From assembly GCA_030512295.1 (NCBI GenBank), contig JAULSR010000002.1:4340001-4404000 (forward strand): 64,000 bases of DNA, read 5' to 3'. Positions 1 through 9,157 of the stretch are shown piece after piece (positions within the stretch are counted from its first letter, which is position 1; every line of letters begins with the position of its first letter). The translations under genes and the position numbers were made by a program. The notes under the pieces were generated by a model. That model saw only the letters and a program-made list of their open reading frames with translations, searched no databases and was not told the DNA's origin. This stretch comes from Bombardia bombarda. Lineage: Eukaryota > Ascomycota > Sordariomycetes > Sordariales > Lasiosphaeriaceae.

Positions 1-72
1 AAGCAGAACAGCCCCGATAGTCCCAATGACCAAGCCAATGACCAAGCCAATGACCAAAGGGACCTTGTCCAG

Positions 73-598
73 TCACGACGAGGAAGAGGGAAGCTTGTAG
101 TGAACAGCTTCAATGTTGTTTCCCAGCGGGTCCAGGACAAAGGCAGCATAGTAGTCCTTTGCAAAGGATCTCAGACCGGGAGGGCCGTTGGAGACGCCAC
201 CAGCTTTGCTATTTAAAAGAACAAGGCAAGTTAGAAAAAAAGGAATCTTTATATGGTAGGTAGGTAGGTATCTTGCATGATGGGGTGACTTACATGGCAT
301 TTTCATACCACTGGTCAACCTCACTGGGGCTCCCAACATTGAAGGCGACATGGGCGCGGCTGAGGGTCTTGACATGCTTCAACGCAGCTGCTTCCGATGA
401 GGTGTCGAGCTTGGCGATGTCCTCACCGCCCTGATGAAGCCAGAAGTCGGCACTGGTGACGGGATTCTTGAAGCCGATCATGGCCTCGTTCTCGTAGTAG
501 ATGGTGTAGCCGATGGGCCTGAGGAGGACCTTGTAGAACTCACGCATCAAAGCAGAGCTGGCGGGCCCAGTAGGCAGAGAGATGTGGTTGAAGGGCAT
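73..598 (-). CDS. VOC (glyoxalase/bleomycin-resistance fold) family protein
   Basis: Two exons, 598-294 and 208-73, give 146 residues. The intron (209-293) has a GTAAGT donor and an ATAG acceptor, and joins the frame so that the Tyr-Glu-Asn-Ala end of exon 1 runs into Lys-Ala-Gly-Gly. The start is the only ATG opening the frame. The chain shows the usual single VOC-domain order: an N-terminal His in a beta strand (NHISLPT), a middle stretch with DFWLHQG, an AHVAF strand, and the C-terminal YAAFVLDPLGNNIEAV strand, which is the hallmark of fungal glyoxalase-like proteins. The likely metal ligands are the His near residue 5, the His of AHVAF and the Glu of NNIEAV. Such proteins act on small electrophiles or aromatic substrates, and the substrate cannot be told from sequence. 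Length and ends look complete. Confidence 0.85.
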
Positions 599-1246
599 TG
601 TGAAGGGGACCGGATTGACTCGAGTCTTGAGAAGATTGCAGTTGCAGCTGGGTCACGAGCTGATGATTGATCTTGATTTCAGATATGGACTTGAGCTTCA
701 AAAGCTGTATTATATGTTGATTCTGGACACTGCTGGAAATCCGATAAAGCCGCCGTCTCGATTTAGTGACTCACTTGCCCGGGTTTATTTGTAAGTCGGT
801 GAGCCTCGGAATCGGCGAGAAGGGGGTGTGTAGAGCTTCATTGCTGCCGTCGATGGACGGATTTGAGCAACGCATGCACATTTCGACTCACGTGGCGTCG
901 CGCTGGTTTGGTGACTTGAGGAGGGGTTTGGCTCGCTGTTTCCGACTGTAATTCGGAGTACGCAACGCCAGGGAACGCGTTCCAGTTGAAGGATGCACCT
1001 GCCGCACCATACCGGAAAACAGGGCAGGGATTGAGGAAGGAATGGAAGGAAGTGTGGGGCCCGCCTCACCGAGCTGTCCTTGCTCCTTCCTCCCGTCACT
1101 TGCCCTCGAGCTGCCTAAATCCGGTGCGAAAGTCCCTGGCAGCACAAATCCCTGCTGCGGGTACCTATCGTTGCGGGGGTTTGAAGCTTGAACTCGCCAT
1201 TTTTATTGTCGGATAACCACGACATTCCCAAATGCCGAACAAACCC

Positions 1247-1288
1247 CTCTCTGTCTCTGTCTCTGTCTCTGTCTCTGTCTCTGTCTCT
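1247..1288. repeat. CTCTGT hexanucleotide microsatellite
   Basis: About seven tandem copies of CTCTGT lie between the VOC gene and the SDR gene, roughly 250 bases upstream of the SDR start. The tract is pyrimidine-rich on the sense strand of the SDR gene. Otherwise the 599-1538 gap holds no credible gene. Confidence 0.85.
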
Positions 1289-1538
1289 ATCTTGCTTCGG
1301 ACGCGGAAGTCGGATACCGGACACCCGCCTAGCATGATCAGGATAGAACAAAACTCTGTAAACCCGCCGAGGGTGGTTTTCATGGTCAATTAAACAGCTC
1401 AGAAATCTGCGGACAGGATTCCCAGGAACTTGAAAGTCTCCAGTTCGGTGAAGATCCAATCCACTTTATTCGCACAACCCCCACACCTGTCAGAAGACAC
1501 AGCACCCCACCTTCAGTGGTCGTCGACCGCCACCGACA

Positions 1539-2462
1539 ATGCCTTTTCCCTACAAAACCGTGCTCGTCACAGGAGCGACATCTGGCATTGGGGAGGCGCT
1601 TGCCGAGCGCATGATTACGAACGGCATCTTTGTCATTGCTGTGGGTCGTCGCAAGGACCGTCTTGACGCGTTTGTGGCCAAACATGGTGCCGACAAGACA
1701 GCTGGCGAGCCATTTGATGTGGCAGACCTGGACGCCATCCCTGGCTGGGTGAACAGGTACTGACTGTACCTCACCAACCTTACCTACGGAAGCTTTCCCG
1801 ACAGGTCTCCGGACTTCTTACCAAGTTATGCAAGTGCTGACAATCCATTCCTTCTCAGAGTCACTGCCACGTACCCGAAACTCGACTCCATCGTCCTCAA
1901 TGCCGGCTTCCAGCGCACCCTCGACTTCACCCATCCCGAGTCCATCTCCCTGCCCACCGTCACCTCAGAGCTGCACACAAACTACCTCTCCCCGGTACAC
2001 ATGGTAGCCTGCTTCCTGCCACACCTGATCTCGATCGCGCCTGCGCCCACCTCCATCGTGCTCGTGTCCTCGGGGCTCGCCGTCCTCCCGCTGCCGCGCT
2101 GCGCAAACTACAGCGCGACAAAGGCGGCCCTCCACAACATCGCCTGGTCGCTGCGCACCCAGCTTGCCGGCTCTGCTTCGCCCCAGAGCCACCACATCAA
2201 GGTCCTCGAGCTGCTCCCCCCCGCCGTCCAGACCGAGCTGCACCCCCAGCAGCCCGACCTTGCCGCTACTGGGAACGTGCGGTTCGGCGTCCCGCTTGAT
2301 ATGTATGCCGACGAGACGTGGGCGGACATGGTTGCTGATGAAGACAAGGACGAGATCGCCCACAGTGTGCACAGAGACAAGCTTGCTGATGTTGAGGACA
2401 AGAGGCGGGAGAGCTACGAGGGGTTTGTAGCGGTGATGCGGAAGCAGGGCGCCAGGTTTTAA
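1539..2462 (+). CDS. Short-chain dehydrogenase/reductase (SDR)
   Basis: Two exons, 1539-1756 and 1859-2462, encode 273 residues. The intron (1757-1858) starts GTACTG and ends TTCTCAG, with Arg73 split across it. The classical SDR features are present. The Rossmann glycine motif TGATSGIG is at residues 11-18, NAG is at 87-89, the catalytic Ser is in VSSG around 143-144, and the active-site YSATK has Tyr157 and Lys161. The length fits a classical SDR and the enzyme should be an NAD(P)-dependent cytosolic oxidoreductase. The overall look (YKTVLVTGATSGIGEALA, LNAGFQR, ELLPPAVQTEL) resembles the DltE-like fungal SDRs, but no substrate is implied. It converges with the aldo/keto reductase downstream, whose stop lies 235 bases past this stop. 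Confidence 0.92.
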
Positions 2463-2696
2463 GCTGTTCACGATATCCTTTTGTGGGTAGGCCCTTGCTT
2501 GGAGCTACTCACATTCGTTGCCCAGGTAGGTTCTGATGTATCAAGCCACAGACTTCATTTGGTTTTTATGCTACCCCCAGACAGCCAACGAAACGGTCAT
2601 CACATTGCCCTGAGGCTCTGGTTTACCCTGTTCCATTCTACCCTGCCGTCCCCTCTACCCGCCAACTGTCCATTCCACAAAGAGAGAAAAAAGACC

Positions 2697-3808
2697 TCAT
2701 TTCGCATCAGGGCCAAACAGAGCCTGTCGCGTGTCGTACGTGTACTTGAGCTCCTTGTGCCAGTAGACGGGCGTGTCGGCCTTGGAGACGGCCCAGGCCT
2801 CGTCCAGTGCCTTCACGACCCCCTCGGGCAACGGGCCCTTTTCGAGATCCGTCAGGTTCTGGTCCAGCTGCGTGATGCTCGAGACGCCAATAATAATACC
2901 ATCGTTGCCGTCAGTCACTTTAAGCTGGGAGTGGTGGACGACCCAGCGCAGGGCGATCTCGATGGTGGTCAGGCCGTGCTTAGCAGCAGCGTCCTCGACC
3001 AGCTGCAGGGCGCGGAAGGTCGAGTCCTTGTAGTAGCGGTCGCGGTACATCTTGCCCGAGTGGGCGGCGTCGCTGAAGCGGCCCTCGGTCGGCACCATGT
3101 CCTTGGACTTGATCTTGCCCGAGAAGAGGCCGCCGGCGAGCGGGTTGTAGACGACAATGTCGAGCCCGTAGCGCCGACACGCCACGATCAGCTCGGGCTC
3201 GATGCCGCGCGTGATGGCGTTGTACATGCCTTGATATACGGAGGGCCGCACCCAGCCGTTGTACTTGCACGTCAGCACGATCTCGGCCACCTCGAAGGCG
3301 GTGAAGTTGCTGATGCCGAAGCGCACGAATTTGCCCGCCTTGTGCAGCTTGTCGATGGCGGAGAGCGTCTCGGCAAAGGGCGTGGCGCGGTCCTGGATGA
3401 TTTACTCAGTTTAGATACAGGATCGAGTGTATGGTTAAGGTCTCAACATACAGCAGCATGGAGGTAGAGAATGTCGACGCTGTCGGTGCCCAGCTCCTTG
3501 AGACTGACGTCTATGGAGGCGAGCACCTTTTCGGGCGCGTTGTCGCCAGGCCCAGATGGGTAGGCGATCTTGGTGGCCAGGGTCAGGCCGCGGTCCTTCC
3601 AGCCGGCCTCGCGCGTGAAGGTCTCCTGCTTGCCGCCAATGTAGACACGCGCCGTGTCCACCTCATTGTAGCCGCGTGCTTGGAACAGGTCGAGCACTTT
3701 TTTGTACTCGTTGATGTCTGTGACACGCGCTCCGGTAGCCTCGTCGGTGCCAAAGGTCATGAGACCCAGGATGATCCGGTTCGTGGGGTTTTGGGCGATG
3801 AGCGGCAT
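2697..3808 (-). CDS. Aldo/keto reductase, AKR7-like (aflatoxin aldehyde reductase type)
   Basis: Two exons, 3808-3452 and 3392-2697, give 350 residues. The 59-base intron (GTATGT...CCAG) is in phase 0 right after the catalytic His. The AKR tetrad can be read as Asp51 and Tyr56 (EVDTARVY), Lys80 (ATKIAYP) and His117 (LYLHAA). The (beta/alpha)8 markers RFGISNF and YNPLAGGLFSGK, and the C-terminal IIIGVSS cofactor loop, are also present. The family reduces aldehydes and dialdehydes with NADPH in the cytosol. Fungal members are annotated as aflatoxin B1 aldehyde reductases, but this does not imply aflatoxin metabolism here. It is tail-to-tail with the SDR gene and divergent from the SET gene. No defect is seen. 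Confidence 0.93.
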
Positions 3809-4200
3809 GGTTGCGGTGGTGTGTGTGTGTGTTTCTGTGTGAAAATTGGTGTCTGGAGACGTGATGAGCCAAATGTCTGAGCTGACTGGACCTGACTTGG
3901 GAATTGCGGCACGTTGAGGCGGAGATGGGGGAAAGAAAGAAGGAGGGAGGGGTAATAGCAGATAGGCAAAAGGTATTCAGGTGTATATCTCTTCCGGCTG
4001 CCCCTTTCGAAACCTTCGGAGTTTACGGGGTTCTTGCCGGTGTTAACTTACCTGCGATGGATGAATTATCTCCTGTTCAACAAAAACAAATGCAAGAGTA
4101 TTTGAAATCACAAATAATCAAGCTTTCGATGTTGGTAGTATCGCGATGCCCAGGTCACGAGATGGCGGATCGATGCTGGTTTTTGATGACGCAATTGGCG

Positions 4201-4227
4201 CGAGCCCAGCGAGCCCAGCGAGCCCAG
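4201..4227. repeat. 9-bp tandem repeat, unit cgagcccag
   Basis: Three perfect copies. The same unit appears in the opposite orientation at 54167-54189, so this is a small dispersed minisatellite unit. Confidence 0.85.
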
Positions 4228-4970
4228 CTGTTTGCCGGTATCGGTGGAACTCTGAGGGTTTGATGGAGCAAGCGGGTGCGGGGTCAATTCATCATCTTGT
4301 ACTCCGTTCTTTGTTTCGCCTTCATTATTCTGTTCTGAATTCACCAACTTGTACAGTCAAGTCTATCTTGAAATATTCTCTCTTTCCAGTACGACAATCA
4401 CTGTTTGCGTATGGGGAGGCGCCTACCAGTACTGATACACATGTACCTACCTAGCAGATATGAGATTCACCCTGAAATCATTGATTCTCAAGTTGCGATG
4501 TATTGGTTCTGCACATATGACGAATCACGAAACCGGGATGCAGGTTAGCGTTCAGAATACCTTGCCCCTATTTGACTCAATACCGCTGGCCTGAATATAT
4601 TCAAGTATCAATTTTTTAAATGTCAAAGGCGTTATTAGTATTGATGAGACTTCATAGGATATGTACTATACTCAGTGGAGCTATCAAATGACTGGAACCT
4701 TGACAGGATGTGACTGATGGGTTACACCATCATAGCCAGTAAAAAGACCGTGCTACCTACCCTTGGTTGATTGTCTACAGTCATCTACTTTATTTACGGG
4801 ATCTAAGCAACAGTTACCCATTTATCTCCTGCAGTCCGGTGCCTAGAGGCATGATTGGCCTTGACCGATGACACATCCCCAAGCATCCTCCCGATGGCAG
4901 CCACCCAGATCGCGTTGATTGATTGTTGTGTAACAGTGGAAGGTTGCTTTATCTGTTTATCATCTGCATT

Positions 4971-5023
4971 GAGGCCTACCATCATGCCCTGAGGCCTACC
5001 ATCATGCCCTGAGGCCTACCACC
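4971..5023. repeat. 20-bp tandem repeat upstream of SET gene
   Basis: Two perfect copies and one diverged partial copy of gaggcctaccatcatgccct end about 150 bases before the SET-gene start codon, so they probably lie in its proximal promoter or leader. Confidence 0.85.
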
Positions 5024-5171
5024 ATGATGTGCCCAAAGAGAATATATTACGTTGTCAGTTGTGCACTTGATCCTTTACATTCCATTCATCTGCCAGGGGA
5101 CTCATAGACCTTGACCAACAACCAAAACAGTCTTTGAATTTTGATCACCAATCTACATTGAACATCAAACC

Positions 5172-6626
5172 ATGGGCTGGGATGCCGGCTTCGATATGGT
5201 TCCTGCATTGTCCAAAGGGATCGTGGACAGCCAGAACTGGGGCCGCTTCATTGACCACACCCAAAAGATATACAAGGATGACCCGCAGGTCGAAGTGAAA
5301 CCGAACTACATCGAGTTCAAGGCAGGTGAACATCCTTGTCTTCCTCTTGAGGGCCAAAAATTCCTCCGATTCAGCTCCAAGGTTACTGGGCGTATCGCAT
5401 CAACTACCAATGTGTGGATGTACATCAGAGCTGTTCTGAAAGTGTCACGCCTTCATTTTGGCTCCCGTGTGCAGAGTTGGTACGAAGGCGATGATCAATG
5501 GGGCCACTACAATTGGCTCGATGTCCAAAAGTCGATTCGATCGTATAGACAGGTATGTTCTTCACTTCACCACGTTTTCCTCACAGCTAACGTCTGAGCA
5601 GCCGGACGAGCCCAAGATTCCCTCCACCATTGCACACATCTCATCACTGGCATTGATCCCATCCAGACCGAGTCTGGCATACCGCCGTTCGAGATCACGA
5701 ACATCCCCGGCAAAGGCAGAGGCCTTATTGCCCGTGTTGCCATCTCCAAGGGAACTCGAATCCTGTGCGAGAATCCGCTGTTCACGCTTGGTCCCACTGA
5801 CAAGCTGCACATGGCCATCGCGGCGAAGCTCAAGGGCCTGCCCAAAGCCGAGCAACGGCAGTTTCTGTCTCTCCACAACAACTGCCCAGATATGCACCCG
5901 TTCAGTGGCATCTTCAAGACCAATGCCCTGCCATGCGGTTCGGGTTCTCCCGTAGGCGGAGTATACCCGACTGCATGTCTCATCAACCACAGCTGCCTCC
6001 CAAATGCCCACCACAGCTGGAATGGAGAGGCAAAGCATGAAACCGTCCACGCCACCATGCCCATTCAAGCCGGCGAGGAGATCACCATATCCTACGTCGG
6101 GGCAGACCCCCTTTCCAGCCGGAAGGCAGCTCTTAAGACAAAGTTCGGATTTGAATGTGATTGCAGATTGTGCTGCTCACTTCCCGCAGCCGAGCTTCAA
6201 GCTAGCAACAGGCGCCGTGAACGAATCAATGATTTGGACGAAAAGATCGGTAATCCACTTCGCATGGCGACCTCCCCCCAGTCCAGTCTGGCATTCTGCC
6301 ATTCTACGCAGAAGCTGCTGAAAGAGGAGGACGACTCATGGATTTCGGGCCTCGCCAGGCTCTACTACGATGCTTTCCAGATCTGTGCTACGCATGCAGA
6401 CCAGGCGCGGGCAAGCGTCTTTGCCGAGAGAGCGTACCAGGCCAGGGTTGTCTGTGAGGGTGATGATAGTCCTGCAGCACAGAGGATGAGGTCGTTCGCG
6501 TCCAGGCCAACGAGCCACCCCGAATTTGGACTGCTGTCCAAAAAGTGGAAGACGACAACAGATATGGTGCCCAAGGGTCTGGATGCGACGCAGTTTGAGA
6601 AGTGGCTGTTTAGAGAGCGAACCTAG
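5172..6626 (+). CDS. SET-domain protein (fungal lysine methyltransferase type), frame apparently interrupted
   Basis: Exon 1 (5172-5552) encodes 127 residues opening MGWDAGFDMVP. A 49-base intron (GTATGT...GAGCAG, with a GCTAAC branch-like site) follows. Exon 2 resumes in frame as PDEPKIPSTIAH. The conserved continuation (LITGIDPIQTES, IPGKGRGLIAR) is then found in a different frame, shifted by about two extra bases near 5634-5645. From there the frame is open to the stop at 6626. SET landmarks are GKGRG (SET-N), LINHSCLPNAHHSW (the NHxCxPN cofactor and pseudoknot segment), GEEITISYV, and a post-SET CDCRLC zinc cluster. With the shift bridged, the product is close to 468 residues, as expected for this fungal family of presumed protein lysine methyltransferases. 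No alternative splice pair restores the frame without losing conserved sequence. It is either a recent pseudogene or a sequencing indel. Confidence 0.85.
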
Positions 6627-7321
6627 GGCTTTGTTAGATATTGTACCTAGGTAGCAGTTGGTGCCTATTTGTGATGGAAAGATTGATTTTGGATGGGATT
6701 TTATGATTGTTCTTATCAATGTTGGACTTGTTCATTGCGCTTGTAACTGTTGCAAAGTGTGGGTTGCTTTTGTGTGTGCATTCAGTGAAAGGACCATGAT
6801 TCCTCACTCTTTAGCGTTTACGCGCTCAAGATATGGAATTAGCGCGCGCCCCTTTTCGTGTCCAACATGGGTCCCTATCCTTAGCTCGCATCAAATGTGC
6901 GGGGTCTCGGCAAAAGCTGCTGGGCATGAAACTACGGGCCAAGCTTATTCTGGGCAAGAGATCAAGGCGCTTGGCAGCCGATCCTATCGCAGCTTCCACT
7001 CTGAAACACCATAGTAGAGCAAGTGCGTCTCACGACCCCTACCTCGTACGTCCTATGGTCACATCAAATTCCACCAAAAATTGAAAACCGACCCAGGCCC
7101 AAGCGATGCGGCCTTCACAAAAGCAACGGGGAGCGCTGCATCCCGACCCTCTCAAGGGATCTTTTCTTTGCTCAATCCATTCGGAGTCTTTGTTTGGTTT
7201 GTGATTCAATTTTTTTCTTCTCGACCCCTTCTTCAGGCCTGGTGTCTGTCTGCATTTATTTGTTTTATTTTTTTTTTGCGTCATCAGCACTGGTTGCTCT
7301 CATTTAGTTTAAACAGTCATC
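6627..7321. other. Intergenic region, SET gene to UstYa-like gene
   Basis: I see no gene. A perfect palindrome TACCTAGGTA lies at 6644-6653, just past the SET-gene stop. The last 120 bases before the next start are T-rich (7195-7275), as expected for a fungal promoter or leader. Confidence 0.65.
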
Positions 7322-8350
7322 ATGATGGAACCAATTCACAAGTACGAGGACGTCGAGCAGCTCGACGCTCATGACGATGCATCGCTCTCAAATACCGAAG
7401 TCGACGAGTCATTAATGGGAGATGAGAAGCAATGGTACCAGCACCAACAGACCCGGCGGCCGTCGTCCAAGACAAGCAAAGTGAGGTCGCTATGGCGATC
7501 ATACCGGTGGATCATCGACACATCACTCCTCCTCATCATCCTTGGGTTGCTGGCTCGGGACCAGCTAAGGCAGCCAGCCGTCAACAAGTGGGATTTTGGA
7601 GGCGACTTTACTGGTGTTGGCCCAACTTGTCAGTACCTTCCTGCCTATCTAACCTAGTTGTCACCAGCTTCAAGCAGGACGCAGCAGTTGACAAGAAATC
7701 CACCGTCTAGTCTCACAGACCATCACAAAGTTTAAGTCAGACCAGTCATATGCGCCGACCAACACGTCCGAATTCTTCACCGACGAGGTTCTGGACAAAT
7801 GGAACAAACTCATGCCCGTCGGTATGGGCTTTGTCTGGGTCAACGAGACTCACAAGTATCACGATCTGCCAACCCCCATCGACTGGCCCGACAAGACCGT
7901 CTTTACCACGTCCATGACCCACCAGCTGCATTGTTTGGTGAGTTGGCCTTGCTCTACTTTCTATGTGTTGGAAACTGACAAGTTCATCTCTTCATGCAGT
8001 TCGCCATCGTGCAGACATACTCAGGCCTCAAAGCCAACATCTCTCTCCCAGACGACCACCACTGGCACATGATCCACTGCTTCGACTACATGCGCGAGGC
8101 CATCATGTGCAGTGCCGACATTGCCCTCGAGGGCCACGAGACCACCTTCCCCGACGACAACGGCGGCTCTGACGGCTGGGATTCCAAGCATGGTACGTTT
8201 AATGTTTTGTAATTTTTTAACACAAGCCACTTGGCCGCAACTGAACTTTGACAACTGACGATTTATTTCGATGCAGTATGCAAGAACTACGGCGAGGTGA
8301 TCGGGTACTTGGAGAGCGTTCGTGCATACGACGACCAACAGATTTATTAA
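7322..8350 (+). CDS. UstYa-like / DUF3328 family oxidase
   Basis: Four exons, 7322-7628, 7711-7937, 8000-8192 and 8277-8350, encode 266 residues. The introns are 82, 62 and 84 bases, all GT...AG and frame-consistent. There is a hydrophilic N-terminus, a single membrane anchor at about residues 63-78 (DTSLLLIILGLLA), then the domain with the two diagnostic HxxHC motifs, HQLHC at 173-177 and HMIHC at 201-205. The DxxFxGFxP-like lead-in (GGDFTGVGP) and the closing CKNYGEVIGYLE are also typical. UstYa proteins are copper-dependent oxidases that cyclise or modify RiPP peptides (ustiloxin, cyclochlorotine) or other metabolites. Here the neighbours are a SET protein and Mbp1, with no core biosynthetic enzyme or repeat-bearing precursor in sight, so its role is open. 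Confidence 0.9.
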
Positions 8351-8421
8351 ACTCCCATCTTGTTAGGCAAATGTTGCCAGGTATCATGGAAAGCAGTCAC
8401 GTCAAGATGATGTGTTGAATT

Positions 8422-8450
8422 AATACAAATTTGAATACAAATTTGAATAC
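8422..8450. repeat. 12-bp tandem repeat in UstYa-like 3' region
   Basis: Two perfect copies of aatacaaatttg plus a partial third, about 70 bases past the stop codon. Confidence 0.8.
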
Positions 8451-8737
8451 ATGTGTAATGCCTTTGCTTACTCTAGACAACGTCTGTGGTGGGACTAAAT
8501 GAGTTGACTGAGCTTGCAGGCGAAGGTGAATGGATATTAGTACTGTTAACAAACAGCATTGATCAGGTGCTGCGCTGTATCACATAGGAATGAATAAAAT
8601 ATGTGAAAGTTGACAAGCCAATTCAGGGGCCACCAAGTCTTTGTCAATATGTGGCTTTGGCCAATATGCACGTAAAGGGGCAGCTGGCGTGTGTGGCGCG
8701 TAAGGTAGTTAGCGGCTAAAGGGATGGTGGATTGGTG

Positions 8738-8985
8738 ACGCGTCACGTGGAAGAGAGAGAAGGTGAACCTTCGCGTAAATCGCGTCGTACTTTCCCCACA
8801 GGCGGCGGCCAGAAATCAGCACCGCGTCCTTTTCGTGGGCCCCTTCTTGTTTCGCCAACCGCCGATAATTGACACGCCCCGTTCTCGCCACAGGAGGTCA
8901 TCGCCGACGACAATTGACCACCGCCATCAATAGTGTCTGCATTATTTACATTGCCCAGTCCCATTTACTTATTAGGGGGACGCGT
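8738..8985 (+). promoter_or_regulatory. Candidate MCB (MBF-binding) cluster upstream of mbp1
   Basis: ACGCGT, the MluI cell-cycle box bound by MBF, occurs at 8738-8743 inside the 10-bp palindrome TGACGCGTCA, and again at 8980-8985. Three more CGCGT cores lie at 8772-8776, 8781-8785 and 8823-8827. A CACGTG E-box (8744-8749) abuts the first MCB. All are 170-420 bases before the Mbp1 start codon. That MBF recognises these boxes is established in yeasts. That it acts here on its own gene is inferred. Confidence 0.55.
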
Positions 8986-9157
8986 CTGTCTTTTGCTTAC
9001 TTTTGGTGCAACCTTTCTAAAAGAGAAGAGATCAAACCAGACCGACCCTTCTTGCCCTTGTCCCCAGCTACACCACCCCCCCCCCCCGAGACACAACACC
9101 AACGCAAGTCAGGCCAGCCTCGCTCGGCCTAGCCATCTAGCGACCCTGGCGAACAAG

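Larger units (their letters stand above)
3809..5171. other. Intergenic region between divergent AKR and SET genes
   Basis: I see no credible gene here. It should hold both promoters. It contains a 9-bp tandem repeat (4201-4227) and a 20-bp tandem repeat (4971-5023), and is AT-richer around 4300-4700. Confidence 0.7.

Noticed and set aside
2481..3467. 328-codon open frame antisense to the aldo/keto reductase
   Set aside because: The opposite strand has the complete AKR with catalytic tetrad and splice sites. This frame is a shadow extended into the flanking DNA.
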